A DNA stretch of 64,000 nucleotides from Apostichopus japonicus (GCF_037975245.1 NC_092575.1:11891001-11955000); one strand, 5' to 3'. Shown: positions 37,900 to 49,191, counted from the stretch's first letter. The notes: generated by a model not told the origin, from the sequence alone. Numbers and translations: made by a program.

Positions 37900-39050
37900 A
37901 TGTGTGTTTACATGGGTCCAAAAATCGGGAACCGGGTACCCGAGAGCCGTTAACCGTCGGGTACCCGGGTACCCGGAAAAATTGTTTACCCTCGTGTATC
38001 ACGATTTTCAAGAAATAACATATTGGATGCTATAATAAATTAATTATATTCTCTACTGACAATGCTTTCATGTTCAAATTCGTAGGTGTAAGATTAGGTA
38101 TGAAACCTTCCTCAATAATTTCAATTTGCTTTTGTTTTGTGGCATTAACTTGTTAATAACTTCTTATAATTGACATGAATACTAACATCGCACTGCCGCC
38201 GCTGCTTATGCTTGCTCTCCACGTTTATTGGATCAGACCATATAAATATCCAATTTAGATCTAAAACAGTTGTTACTACTACTGTCTATTATGCAGGCCC
38301 ATGGTTCGCATTTGCCGCGAGATTGCGCGATTCGCGCAATTTGATCGCATTTGGAATAAACGATAAGTAAAAAGCCACTTGCGATTATTATTTTTTGGGT
38401 TATCCCGTCTACAATCCATAACATCTCGTAAAATTCATGTCAGCCTTTCCTTCTATGAAATAAACGAATGAATAAATATTAATTTCTGCCACATGGTAGC
38501 CTAACACCACACTAAGTCAATGAGAAATCTAGCTAAGCCTATACCATCTGTTTATTCGCTGAAATTGTGATGCAGTTATAAGATATCAATGGAATACTTT
38601 CATTATTGCAGTTACGTTCGACCACATGGTTGCCTAACACCACACTAAGTCAATACGGTAATATAGCCTAGCCATCTGTTTATTCGCTGAAATTGTGACG
38701 CAGTTATAAGATATCCATGGAATACTTTCATTATTGCTGTTACGTTCGACCACATGGTAGCCTAACACCACACTAAGTCAATGGGGTAATATAGCCTAAC
38801 CATCTGTTTATTAGCTGAAATTGTGACGCAGTTAAAAGATATCCATGGAATACTTTCGTTATTGCTGTTACGTTCGACCACATGGTTGCCTAACACCACA
38901 CTAAGTCAATGGGAAATCTGCCTAACCGTCGGTTTGCCATATTAAAAAAAAAAAAAAAAATCACACTGCGCGTAGGATTCGGGTAATAAATTAGGAACCG
39001 GGTAGTATCGCGTCGGGCGGGTACCCGGATAACCCGAGCAAACACTATTC
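37900..39050. repeat. Possible DNA transposon with GGGTACCCGGG ends and inner tandem array
   Basis: The left part has GAACCGGGTACCCGAGAGCC and CGGGTACCCGGGTACCCGG (37929-37978). The right part has GGAACCGGGTAG and GGGCGGGTACCCGGATAACC (38994-39035). The outer words GTGTTTACATGGGT and, reversed, AGTGTTTGCTCGGGT are alike, as terminal inverted repeats would be. The left edge merges with the GT microsatellite, so no target duplication can be read. Confidence 0.5.
38483..38935. repeat. Tandem repeat, about 128-133 bp x 3.4
   Basis: ACATGGT(A/T)GCCTAACACC recurs at 38491, 38624, 38752 and 38880. Units also share CTGAAATTGTGA(C/T)GCAGTT and TTACGTTCGACC. It sits inside the possible transposon at 37900-39050. 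Confidence 0.9.
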
Positions 39051-39087
39051 AAAAGAAATAAATCAGACAGACAGCAGACAGATCCCT

Positions 39088-39937
39088 TTAAACGCTAGCA
39101 AATTTTAGTATTGCCGGCTCTCTGCAAGAAGAGCGCCGCCATTGATATTCAAACTGAATTTGTTTTTCTCGCAATAAACCTTTCTCTCTCTTGCTCGTTG
39201 CTTCAAGAGAAATTATTTTTGGCACTACTCGACATAAATTTCTAGGTGTAAAAGTTGAAGCTCTTGTCCATATAGTAATGTAACCTAATTGTCTCCATTT
39301 GAAATATTCATTAAATAATGTATCATTGCGATCTACCCTTTCCAAGAAACGAGCAAGCTGTTGAGTCGAATTGAAATCCTCCGCGAATATAAACGAGTTC
39401 TCTGGTAATATTTTTACATAATCAGATTTGTCAGCACCAAAGACGACAGGGATCAAACCTCTCTCCAAAGAATTACGCCAAACTTTTTCCGTGATATATT
39501 CTCTACAAGGGGTATTTTCCAGAGCAAGATAGAATTTATATTGACTGAACATTTTGTCGCAGAAATCATGCTCTTCCCTTGGGCATGAAAGATTGCCACA
39601 ATCACCAAACATGTCCACCGGTAAATACGTCGAGAGGTGCTCCACAAAACCCAATCGATCCCACCTAGGCCTAAAACAATTCGACGAAACCCATAAGACA
39701 CCTTTGGTTTTGTTTTCCGCCCAGTTGATTAACTTTGGGCTGTCTTTAAGCTGTTTCTTCTTCGTGGTGCTTTCAAAAGGAGTAAACGTTCCATACGGTA
39801 CGACAATATCAGAATCGGAATGATATGTCATGGACATATTGAAGACAACTCCTTCGGACTGATGTGGGAAGCATCGTATACAATGTGTAGGATTCTCTCG
39901 AGAAAAGAAGATCCATAATTGTCCTTTTGGTCGGGCT
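39088..39937 (-). CDS. FUT-B exon 2 (catalytic core, stop)
   Basis: Starts after acceptor CTTGTTGCAG, completing Arg182, then ARPKGQLWIFFSREN. It holds TTKKKQLKDSP (three Lys) and the GT10 donor block, and ends LKFASV, TAA. The stretch 39282-39549 is 96% identical to FUT-C. Confidence 0.93.
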
Positions 39938-41055
39938 CTGCAACAAGGAAGAATAAAATCGGGGGAAATATTGTGATTATACGCGTACATTGTCCAAATT
40001 AATTAACGCAAAAAAGAACTAGGAATAAGAATTATCAGTGATGCGCAAATAAAAAAAATGGCTTAAATATTTCAAAACGGTCAGAACTACACCAAAATGC
40101 CAAGAGTAATAGGTATTTTTATTTAAATACTTTTTATTTCTTTGATTGTTACTCTTACTTTTAGATTATGTTATCAAATCATGTATAGTACCCCAGACAA
40201 AATATGGCGCCACTCCAAATAACGTTTTCGAAGATTTGTGGTTATCTCCAATTCGTTGCTAATTGTTTTATAAGACGGTTATTGGTTGGTTGTCTTCAAA
40301 TCACATATATATGCGCACTGGCAGGAACTGATTTCGTTTTGGAGCTGAAATATATCTGACCAGAATGATATACTAAATATTCTCCAGACTCAAACTGTCC
40401 TATATTATTTTGTATTCACAATTTTTCCGACGCCAAAAAGAAAACAAGTCCAATTTATGCTGCTTCAATTGTGTATTGTGAAATTGATTTAAATTGTTAC
40501 GTAATATCCACATTGTTATAATATGAGTCGAATTTATACCGGAAAAACATCATTTTGCCATGTCATATTCTACACTTTTGGTGGGATGTACCATTCTTGC
40601 CTCTTTTATTTAATTTTTGTAGAGCAAAAGGTTTCTCGGTCATAAAGTGGCTGGATCCAATAGTCTGTAGCGAACAAGGTATAAGTCAGACGTCTTAAAA
40701 CAAAACGTAGGAAAACATAAGACTGTCAGCTTTTCAGTCGAGACCGAATTGTTAATGTTAATCCATATTTTAAAGAAAAAAACCCCATCATTGCTCAACC
40801 AACACATATTCTTATTAATATCCACACAAACAACGTAACATCCTACGGATGCCAACAAACACCTTTTGTCTATGACAGATCTGTATCGCGTTCGAAACTT
40901 GTTACTTGAGGCTGTATTAAGTGGCACCGTATGTTTTCCTATTGAGTTTGTGTTTCTTTTCTAATGGGCTAACCCCAAGGGCGGGGTGTGCTACAGCCAT
41001 ATAGTCCATCTAGGTTGAGTTTAATGATGAGTGTCGATGTCAAAGTGGTCATTTC

Positions 41056-41135
<80 letters not shown>

Positions 41136-41389
41136 GAAAATCGTAATGAGTTGGAAAATCAAGAACAGTGAAAAAACTTTCAGCCTCCACCGGGATTCGA
41201 ACCACGGGCCTCCCGCTCTGTACGCGGACACCCTAACCACTAGGCTATGGACGCTGATTGTATGTCCAGAGGTTCGAAACCGGTAAGGAAGATCGTAATT
41301 CCACTGTAGGCGTTTGTCACCTATATCGAACAATACTAGTTCTGTTTTTGGTGACATATTTTGCCCTACTCTAGAGATCAAACTACTCT

Positions 41390-41450
<61 letters not shown>

Positions 41451-42114
41451 TATAAATATATTTATGCAACCTGTTCTGCACGATTGCGGTAGCATTGTTT
41501 TTTGTTTTTTATGTGACTACATTTATCCCCAAACGATACATATACAACTTGCATATATTATATCCTTACCGTATTAGGTCATTCCAGGGTTTTACAGCCT
41601 TATGAAAGAAGAGTACGGCGTCGGCTTGTTTCAGGTCTTCAACATTGATACTACTCGTTATCTTCATGTGGCAGTCGCAGTTGTCACAATTGTAAGTACC
41701 GTCTTTTAACAACCGGTTTTCGTACCAAATTAATATATGTTTGTTACAGCTATAGTTTTTACGACTCGATACATTTTTGCTATGTTTTTTCGCTTGAAAT
41801 TGCGCAATTGATGCTTGAGACTTTCTCTTTGGATGCAATTTTTGCGCCTCCGTAGTCTCTCGGAGTATAGATGGCTTTTCTTGCGTCTCAACTTGCAGCG
41901 GATAAAATGGACCAGTCCCGACGCTTTCATTTGCATTGAGAAGTAGAGGTGTAATTCGGTCAGTTTCTAACTGAACGTCTGTTGCATGAAAAAACTTGAG
42001 ATCCAGCTGCACACTATCGGTTGAACTCCAAGATACTTGCACTCCAACAACGAGCACAATGCAGAGGAAACATACCAATACAGCCATACAGGCAAACAAG
42101 TTCTGGTTAGCCAT
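39088..42114 (-). CDS. FUT-B: alpha-1,3-fucosyltransferase-like (GT10), two exons
   Basis: Join of complement 41570-42114 and 39088-39937, 464 residues, ATG to TAA. It starts MANQNLF like FUT-C, with a membrane anchor at about residues 9-28 and then a long stem with NES, NVS and NYS sequons. The catalytic part has WVSSNC at 264-269, YKFYLALENTPCREYITEKV at about 315-334 and IPVVFG; the domain order is that of Golgi alpha-1,3-fucosyltransferases using GDP-fucose. Longer than the usual 360-400 because of the stem. It belongs to a head-to-tail group with FUT-A and FUT-C. Target glycan unknown; if the host is a sea cucumber, fucosylated chondroitin is one conceivable substrate, which is speculation. 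Confidence 0.92.
39938..41569. other. FUT-B intron
   Basis: 1632 bp, minus-strand donor GTAAGG. The half next to exon 1 is filled by the SINE and AT microsatellites at 41058-41448; the rest shows no recognised element. Confidence 0.75.
41058..41448 (-). repeat. tRNA-containing SINE bracketed by AT microsatellites
   Basis: On the minus strand, about 41395 to 41140: an upstream block with ACTAGTATTGTTCGATATAG, a tRNA-like part TAGCCTAGTGGTTAGGGTGT ... GTGGTTCGAATCCCGG, then TTTTTTCACTGTTCTTGATT and an (AT)n tail. (AT)n tracts lie at about 41060-41131 and 41394-41447. Collinear reference for the rearranged copy at 1-205. Confidence 0.8.
41570..42114 (-). CDS. FUT-B exon 1 (anchor and stem)
   Basis: ATG at 42114; MANQNLFACMAVLVCFLCIV opens the anchor. 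It ends INVEDLKQADAVLFFHKAV, KPWNDLI(R) at donor GTAAGG. CDNCDC in NCDNCDCHMKI is a Cys cluster shared with FUT-C. Confidence 0.9.
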
Positions 42115-42235
42115 CTTTTGTCAAATATAACAATTGCACACGGTCCCATATACGGCACGACTTTGGGTATCGGGATATTCCTGTACAACTTACCGACGTT
42201 CGTTACCGCTCACCCTGAATAGTTTTTCGGGCATT

Positions 42236-42590
42236 TTTTTGTGTGTTAGGCTACATACCTAGGTGAAGTTTTGCCAGTTTTATTTCGAAAACTGTCAGCG
42301 AGTGTAGCAATCAACATATAACCATTATGATAGTATAGGTTGGTATTTTGATCGGTTTATTTTAGTTCAGACGACACCATGATCGTGAGAGATTCCCTCG
42401 CAAAAGTGTATTACAGCTATAGTGAATTACCTCTACTTTCATATGCTATAGACGCCACGATTTCCCGCCGTACTAATAGTTGTCGTGTTTTAAAGTTATT
42501 AAATAACTTTCAAATATTTGACGCATCTTTCTTTACATCTGAGTTTCGGGTGAGGTCTTCGGCGTTAAGCGCAGTGAAATGAGCACATTG
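42236..42590 (-). promoter_or_regulatory. Conserved FUT-B upstream block
   Basis: Shares GTGTGTTAGGCTA, CCTAGGT, TTCAGACGAC and CATCTGAGTT with 60178-60515 upstream of FUT-C, in the same order and at similar distance from the start codon. It was probably duplicated with the gene and may hold promoter or 5' UTR sequence; no core promoter element was identified. Confidence 0.5.
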
Positions 42591-43943
42591 AGCAATGATC
42601 TGATGACACCCAACTTCGGAGTACCGAACCAAACCTGGAAATGATCTCATCAGTGAGATTGCTGAGGTGATTCGTTTTTACCCCGGCCTCTAAACCTGTT
42701 GAGAAAGAAAAGACAGAAGTTAAAGAACTTGATCGATGAGATGAATTTTATTGTCAATATTGCTAAACGTAAGTTATACTTGATTAACTATAGTCTAAAT
42801 TTGAAATGGAAACTTTATGATGCGGTCTCATCTTATAAGGGACTCGTCAGATTCTTTGGTCGATATGTAAGCTGCGAGGCAATGGTACGTTAAATTCCCT
42901 TAATCAGCAGATTTTTTGTTTTGAACGGTCATTATAGTGACACATACACACACACACACATACATACACCAAACAGCTAGATATGTTTCAATGGAAAAAC
43001 AGTCTTAAAACCTTTAAGTGTACTTTTGAGCAAGTTTCGACAGTTTTGAATATGTATTTCCACGGTATGCATAAAGAAGTGCCAACCTCTTTGTTCATCC
43101 AAGGTTTCATGATTACATTAAGTGAACAAGGTCGCCTCCACTGGCTTTCGGTAAGCTCAGAGCGCTACTTGGGTTTCACCTCCACTGATAGTATATAAAT
43201 CGGGGCCGACCGATAACCGGAAGTATAGATATAGCATTTGCATGTCAAAAACATCGAAAGTTCGTGTCTAGACTGTAATTATCACAGACCTGCCGATATG
43301 AATATTCATAAAGAGATAGCCGGTGCACTTAACTAAATATAATCTGCTAAATGATGCATTGTGCAGTGTGGTTATGTATACTTTTACGGATAATGGTAAT
43401 TCGAGCGTATACAAGCCATGGGAGAGCCAGCAGCCTTTCAGGGTATACCAACTTGCTCACTATTAATTGTCCTGCTAGCCTATACCTGAAAACTGACAGT
43501 TCTCCGCTCTAACCGCTGTCAATTGAAAATTGTCAGTCAGTTGAGGGGCAAAAAACGTTCCGTCCGTGACTTTATTTCAAAAGTCAAAATTATTTAATAG
43601 TACAACCTTGCTTTGATATACCTATTTTTAGTATGAAAATGCCTCAGAATGCAACATTCGACGTATAAACTTTTCTGCTAGAGGTCCACCATACCCTCCC
43701 TCCATTCGGGAGTCGCATTCGGCGACACCCACCAACCACCTCCATCTTTCGTAAAAGTTTTGATCAGCATAACCTCCCTACAGCCCATCCATAAAGATTC
43801 ACCCCCCTGCCCCACTTGGGGGATAACCGGAATTTCCACCCATCACCTTTGAAGTGCGGCAGTTCACGCCGCTGGTTGTGCTATATGAGTATAATAATAC
43901 TCGTCATTGCGATAAACAAAATCATGAAACTACTACTAACACT
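42591..43943. other. Intergenic, no gene recognised
   Basis: Small frames at 42699 and 42983 lack support. A short (CA)n lies at about 42943. Confidence 0.4.
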
Positions 43944-44306
43944 TTAAAGGCTTTGAAGACTCGCCCAAACCGCGTGCCGCCCTCTGAAATAGTTAACTTT
44001 CTGTTGCTTGCAAGTGAAGTTGTTTTCTTGTCGCTACAAAATGCAGACAGTAATGAAACGTGATACCTTGTTATCTTTCATCTAGACCTGAGATGTCCAT
44101 CACTGATATGTACACTGTGTTGTGGGTATTGACCGTAGCTGTATGTATACACTGTACACTAGCCTAAATACCGACGGTAGCAAGCTGTGTGTGTATTTTC
44201 TGGGATCGATGGTGGTGTCATACACTTCTCGTTACACCTCATTTGAAACTAGGTCAGATTACCGGCATCAGACGTTTCTTTGTGTGCGAGTCCTCACTCC
44301 CTTTAA
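43944..44306. mobile_element. TTAA MITE (copy 3), opposite orientation
   Basis: Begins TTAAAGGCTTTGAAGACTCG and ends GAGTCCTCACTCCCTTTAA, the mirror order of copy 1. TTAA at both edges. Single GCTTGCAAGTGAAG at the hAT insertion point of copy 1, thus an empty site. Confidence 0.88.
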
Positions 44307-44844
44307 TAGAACGATCAAGATCCGACTACAACTTTGGCCTTCGATTTCTCAGACTTTCAGGCCCACGGAAGCTCCTGGTCGGACCGTTGATGTAAAATAT
44401 ACGATCATAATGTAATCAGTATACCATACTGATGTAAAAAAATGCGATCATGAATTTTTGCAAACATTTACTACCATCTTGCCAAACTCGCAAAGATGGT
44501 ACCAAGTGTGCCAAAAGGTTATTTTCACATTTTAACCGTTTTTTTTTTATTGTCTTCAAGATGATACCGTAGTAAGTTTGCTGAACGACGATTTTCAGAT
44601 TTTGGGCGATTTGTATTAAGTTTCTCGTCTATAAAGGAAATTTCCAGATTTTTGGCGGTTTTGTTCAAGTTGGTAGCAAGTGTGCAAAAGGTTAATTTTC
44701 AGATTTGTGACGTTTTGCAAAATGTGTGTAAGTCTTCAATGTGCATGTTCCTTCTACGCTTCCGTAGTTAACACACCGAAAAACAAGTTTAGTGATAGTT
44801 TGAAATTAATGACCCTTAGTGTAAAAGGGGAAAAAAGAGTTCTC
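44307..44844. other. Intergenic with degenerate repeats
   Basis: 44460-44720 repeats words like GGTA(C/G)CAAGTGTG(C)CAAAAGG and TTTTCAGATTT at irregular spacing. No gene recognised. Confidence 0.4.
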
Positions 44845-44868
44845 ACCAGGGAGTTAAAACTCCCTGGT
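44845..44868. repeat. Short perfect palindrome (copy 3 of 6)
   Basis: ACCAGGGAGTT, AA, AACTCCCTGGT: an 11-bp perfect stem. Unlike copies 1, 2, 4 and 5, the flanks TTCTCAC and GTTTAAC do not form a clear direct repeat. Confidence 0.8.
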
Positions 44869-47069
44869 TTAACGAAAAGCCACGAGACACATCAGCAACA
44901 AGAAGTCAATTTCACAGGCGGAGAACATCAATCTGCTAAAGTTATCCTGGTCTTTTAAAGAATGCGAAGTCATTTCAAACTTTCAATGGCACGATTACAA
45001 TAAACATGGCAACTTATGCAGACACAGTTTGTTCCTTTTTGCGCAAAAAGCATTGAGCGGGGGTTTCTGAATTACGGAAATATTTAAAGGCCATCAGTAT
45101 TTGGCTGCAAATATTCTAGGAAGGCAGATAATGGTCACACATACTCAAATTTCATCTAGAATCTTAGCGCTCCTCGAAAAAAGATATAAATTATTTACCC
45201 ACACTGAGATTTTTAATTGTCTATTATTATAACCCTCACTTAGCTGCATGGGGACTAATTTGGTAGATCATAAACTCTACGAAAGTGATTTTTGAAAACT
45301 CCTAATATTAGCAATTTTAGCGTGCTAACATTTTTTGCCAACACTTATGACTTTTGATGAATTTCTAAATTCGAATTTAGACAGGATCACTGATCAACAT
45401 GTCACGTATTGATTGAAAATGTTGAGATTTTTTACATTATTTTATCAGACATTATATGCAAAGTGTTGGACACTCAATTACATAACTGCAAAATGCCACC
45501 AAAATCATATAGAATTACCTGTTGAATTTAGACAATGAACAATTTATGCAAAAATTTACGCCTTTCTCTTTTGATCAAATTTACCTTCTCCTTTTTTTAA
45601 ATTATTTTTCGGGGAAATTATTACACAGGTCGAAAGTGAGTATTTTCTTGTTTTGTTGTAAATCTTTGAAATGACAAATTCAATAAGATCCTTCATTTTC
45701 AGCATTATTCAAAATCTGTTTGGTCAATTTGGTCTGATTATTTGACCCTTCCGGAAGGGTCTGGTTTGGTCTCTTTTACTGCTTCTTATCTTGACGCCAA
45801 AGACGCATTCTCTGTCTCAATAATTCTTCTGGTCACTTAGTGCATATAATAATGCTAGACAGCATTAATACTATCAACAGTTTGTGTATATAGTTATACA
45901 CATATAGGCCTTATGCCTACTTTACAGTGATATTTTTTGTCGCTGAGGTAAACAGCATGCTAAAGATTTACGTACTTACCCGCCATCATGCAAAGCCTGC
46001 ACAGTGATAGTAAAACGACATAATCATGCTGACGTTGGCATGTGAGGTGTTAGCATCCATCACGTTACAATACAAGAACAAGTAACGTGGTGATGTTTTC
46101 GGTCCCTATGTAGCATACAACCATACTCACGTTGGCCAACCTATTCTTCTTCAAGTTCTTCATAAGTCGCTATACCGACGCGTCTATGTTCCAGCCACGT
46201 CACAATATAATCACAGTAACATGATGTTGTTTTTGGTTCATGTATATAGGCCTATAACACACTCTAATATGTTATGGGCAAAACAGCGGGCACAGCAGCA
46301 TTCGTTGCCTGCTGCTGTTTCCAGGAAGGTTCTCTTATTACAATAAATGCGTCGGTGGTAATTCCAGAAGCCAACAAAAGGTGACCTCAGACAGAGCAAC
46401 TTGCGTTTCGGAGTTCACGAGTAAACTTTACCCGCATAGCGCACTTGGAGATCTCCCGGATACGACGATGAGTATAGCTTGACATAAATCATAAGAACAT
46501 CTGCATATCTCTTTAAGAAGTTCAAGAGTCTGTTTTGGACACTACGTTAAGGTCGGGTTGTTGTATATGAGTTCGATAGCTTTACGACTCGGACATGCTT
46601 GTAACTGTTTAATTTTTAAAAGAGGAAAAACTCAATCCTGTTCCTTCCCTCAACTTCATTATTTTCTGTAATTGTTGGTGTGCGGCCTCGAACTCCATCA
46701 CCACATTCCCAATAATAGGCTCTTTCGGAAATCCGAGAAGTAACAGAACACATATAGTCATAATATTTGTTGACATAGCTATTTTCTTTATAAAAAAATA
46801 ATAATAATAATAATTCCCTGACGGCGCGTCTCTAGACTGTAGTAGGTTCCGCTACATCACAATACAATCACATGGTGATGCTATCTGTTCCTGAAAAACC
46901 TATAATCGTACTTTACGTTGACCTCAAAAAGTAATAATACTACCGGCGAGTCAATGGAGTGTTCACTGTATATCATTACAATTTATATGGTGAGGTTTTC
47001 GGTTCCTGTATAGTGTGATAGTCAACAGCAAAGAAGCTAATATACGATGCAAGATTTTTCTTATATATT
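44869..47069. other. Intergenic with four degenerate related blocks
   Basis: Blocks at about 46061-46115, 46197-46252, 46852-46900 and 46970-47012 share a pattern like CA(T/C)ACAATA..AA followed by (A)CATGGTGATGTTTTCGGTTCC. An (ATA)n run lies at 46797-46814. No gene recognised. Confidence 0.4.
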
Positions 47070-47402
47070 TTTTTTTTAATTTATCTTACATAATAATATA
47101 ATATTTGATTTTCATATTGCGCTTTACACCAGCGATAGGTCTCAAAGCGCTCTCCAAATGTTATATAACACAATGATAAACCTGTCCCAGAGACAAGCTC
47201 CAGCCGGCAGCAATTATATACTCCGCCCAATGACAAGTTACCTCACAGGTATATGCATTTAGATGTAGCCCCTGGGTGGAGAGAGGCAAGTGCGATAAAG
47301 CATCTTGCCCAAGGACACAACGCAATGAACTAGGCAGGAATCGAACCAGCAATCCTTGGATCACGAGTCCGACGCCTTAACCAATTGGCCACCACGCTCT
47401 CG
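47070..47402 (-). repeat. tRNA-derived SINE with conserved central domain
   Basis: On the minus strand from 47402: tRNA-like GTGGTGGCCAATTGGTTAAG ... GCTGGTTCGATTCCTGCC, then TGTGTCCTTGGGCAAGATGC, CTCTCTCCACCCAGGGGCT and AGCGCTTTGAGACCTATCGC, ending in an AT/A-rich tail. The 'CCTTGGGCAAG' and 'GCGCTTTGAGA' words recur in widespread metazoan SINEs; I think it is one of the deeply conserved SINE domains but cannot name it with certainty. Confidence 0.8.
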
Positions 47403-47988
47403 TAAGCTCATTGCTAGTTATGTAATGTTCATATTATTCTCATGAAGTGACAGTAAAAGTGTGTGAACAAATATTGAAATCGTTCAGTTATATAACGCTC
47501 TTTACGATGATAGTAAAAGCAGATTGTTGACTGCCAATCACTTCATTAACTAACATTATCACGAGTGGTGAAGTTTACCATTAGAAATACCTAGGAGAAC
47601 ACTTATGTAATGTGTCATAGAAAGATCTTCTTCAGTGTTAAGCATTCACGCAGCAACAACTGCTATTAGAGACTGGAATCTTACATTTGCCTCAATCTTG
47701 AATTAACCTGAGTATGGTCTTTGCGTAGGTCTAAATAGTGCGGACTTTATGGAATAACTTAATATGCTTCCGCTGTACTAACCAAGGAATATTTCTGAAA
47801 GGGGAAGTTGAGGATAAAACCAGACATTAGTATGTGCTAGACAATGTCTATTCCAAACTAATAACCCTCATCTTCAACTAAAACGACTTTGAAATATATC
47901 AAGTGAAACCGTCGTTTTTGAATTGCTAATTGAAGAGCGGCCATTTTGTCTTGTTGTATGACCTATAGTCCCCCGCAACAGCTGTTTG
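47403..47988. other. Intergenic, no gene recognised
   Basis: Nothing beyond AT-rich sequence was seen. Confidence 0.4.
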
Positions 47989-48030
47989 GCGTGAGCAGGG
48001 AGTTGTTCCATAACAACTCCCTGGTGTGAG
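47989..48030. repeat. Short perfect palindrome with near-exact direct repeats (copy 4 of 6)
   Basis: 47996-48023 is CAGGGAGTTGTT, loop CCAT, AACAACTCCCTG: a 12-bp perfect stem. Flanks GCGTGAG (47989-47995) and GTGTGAG (48024-48030) match at six of seven positions. Confidence 0.8.
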
Positions 48031-48058
48031 GTGGAAGACTTATGATATCATCACTATA

Positions 48059-48390
48059 CATTTGCACAAGGGCGTAGGAACCGGGGGGCTAGGGGCGCCA
48101 GCCCCCCCCCCCAGTGAAAAATATGGAGGGGCGGAAGTATCATTCCGCCCCCCCCCCCCCCCGCTTCGCAAGTCAGAAAACCCCTTTTTCATTTCCAAAT
48201 GAGAAAAAAATCTCACTTGGAGCACCAAATTGCATCTAAGGCCAGGTGAAAATGCAAAAGTTTTTACAAAATTGAGTGGGTGTTGAAGTGTTCTACATTG
48301 CACCACATTGCATCCCCTCCTCCAGGCCGGCCATCAGTCTTCAGCCCCCCCCCCCACTCAAAAGTACCTTCCTACGCCACTGCATTTGCA
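48059..48390. mobile_element. hAT-type MITE with 8-bp TSD
   Basis: The element at 48067-48382 (316 bp) begins CAAGGGCGTAGGAACC and ends CCTTCCTACGCCACTG, flanked by CATTTGCA at 48059-48066 and 48383-48390. The same family is inserted in reverse at 60770-61143. Rich in C-runs. Noncoding. Confidence 0.9.
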
Positions 48391-48780
48391 TGCATGCCAT
48401 CAGCTGTGATACGGTAACGTTATGCCTATCGGTATCGCCTGAGAGGTTAACCATTGTCGGAAAAACAGCCCTAAAGTGCCCGGCTGTGTTTATTTTGTTT
48501 TTGGCGGCATTTTCTGATTCATCTTCATTCTGTTATAAGCTAGGAAGTTGAAGAGGATGTAATAAACTACTGATGCTCTAAAAATCTGGAGGATTGAGAT
48601 GATCTAAAGTACTTTAGAAAATCTTGGGTGAAACAAGAAGTTCCGCAGCCACAGCTGGCAGATGGGAAGGGGAGTAATACGATAAAATTTGAACTTAGTG
48701 AACTTAGACACATAAACAACAGGCTACGTCAAACGTATGTATTCTGAGCACAACAGCCTATATATAGGCAATCTTCCTCA
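48391..48780. other. Intergenic, no gene recognised
   Basis: No coding segment or bounded repeat seen. Confidence 0.4.
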
Positions 48781-48824
48781 ATTAGACCATGGAGCTATCT
48801 GTTTATAGCTCCATGATTAGACCA
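48781..48824. repeat. Short palindrome with exact direct repeats (copy 5 of 6)
   Basis: 48788-48815 is CATGGAGCTAT, loop CTGTTT, ATAGCTCCATG. It is flanked by ATTAGAC at 48781-48787 and 48816-48822; the match runs to ATTAGACCA if the palindrome's first two bases are counted. Confidence 0.85.
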
Positions 48825-48864
48825 ACAGCCAAACAGAAAACTTAAGACGGAGAAAAAAAAGTTG

Positions 48865-49191
48865 TTAAAGGCATTGAAGACTCGCCTCAAACCGCTTGCA
48901 AGTGACGTTTTGTTCGTGTCGCTACAAAATGCAGACAATAATGAAACGTGATACCTTAACTGTGATCTTTAGCTGTACCTGAGATGTCCATCGCTGTATC
49001 GGTTGTATACTGTGCTTTGGGTATTGACCGCAGCTGTATGTACTGACCGTACACTAGTGTCTAATTACCGACGGTAGCAAGCTGTGTGTGTATTTTCTGG
49101 GATCAATGGTGGTGTTTAACACCTCATTCGAAACTAGGTCAAATTACCGGCATTAGACGTTTCTTTTTGCGCGAGTCTTCACACCCTTTAA
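48865..49191. mobile_element. TTAA MITE (copy 4), internally shortened
   Basis: Begins TTAAAGGCATTGAAGACTCG and ends GAGTCTTCACACCCTTTAA. Same orientation as copy 3. About 30 bp between the subterminal CAAACCGC and GCTTGCAAGTGA are missing. No hAT insertion. Confidence 0.88.

Noticed and set aside
41140-41300. Functional tRNA gene
   Set aside because: The tRNA-like part is degenerate in the T arm and lies inside a larger repeated unit also present at 1-205.
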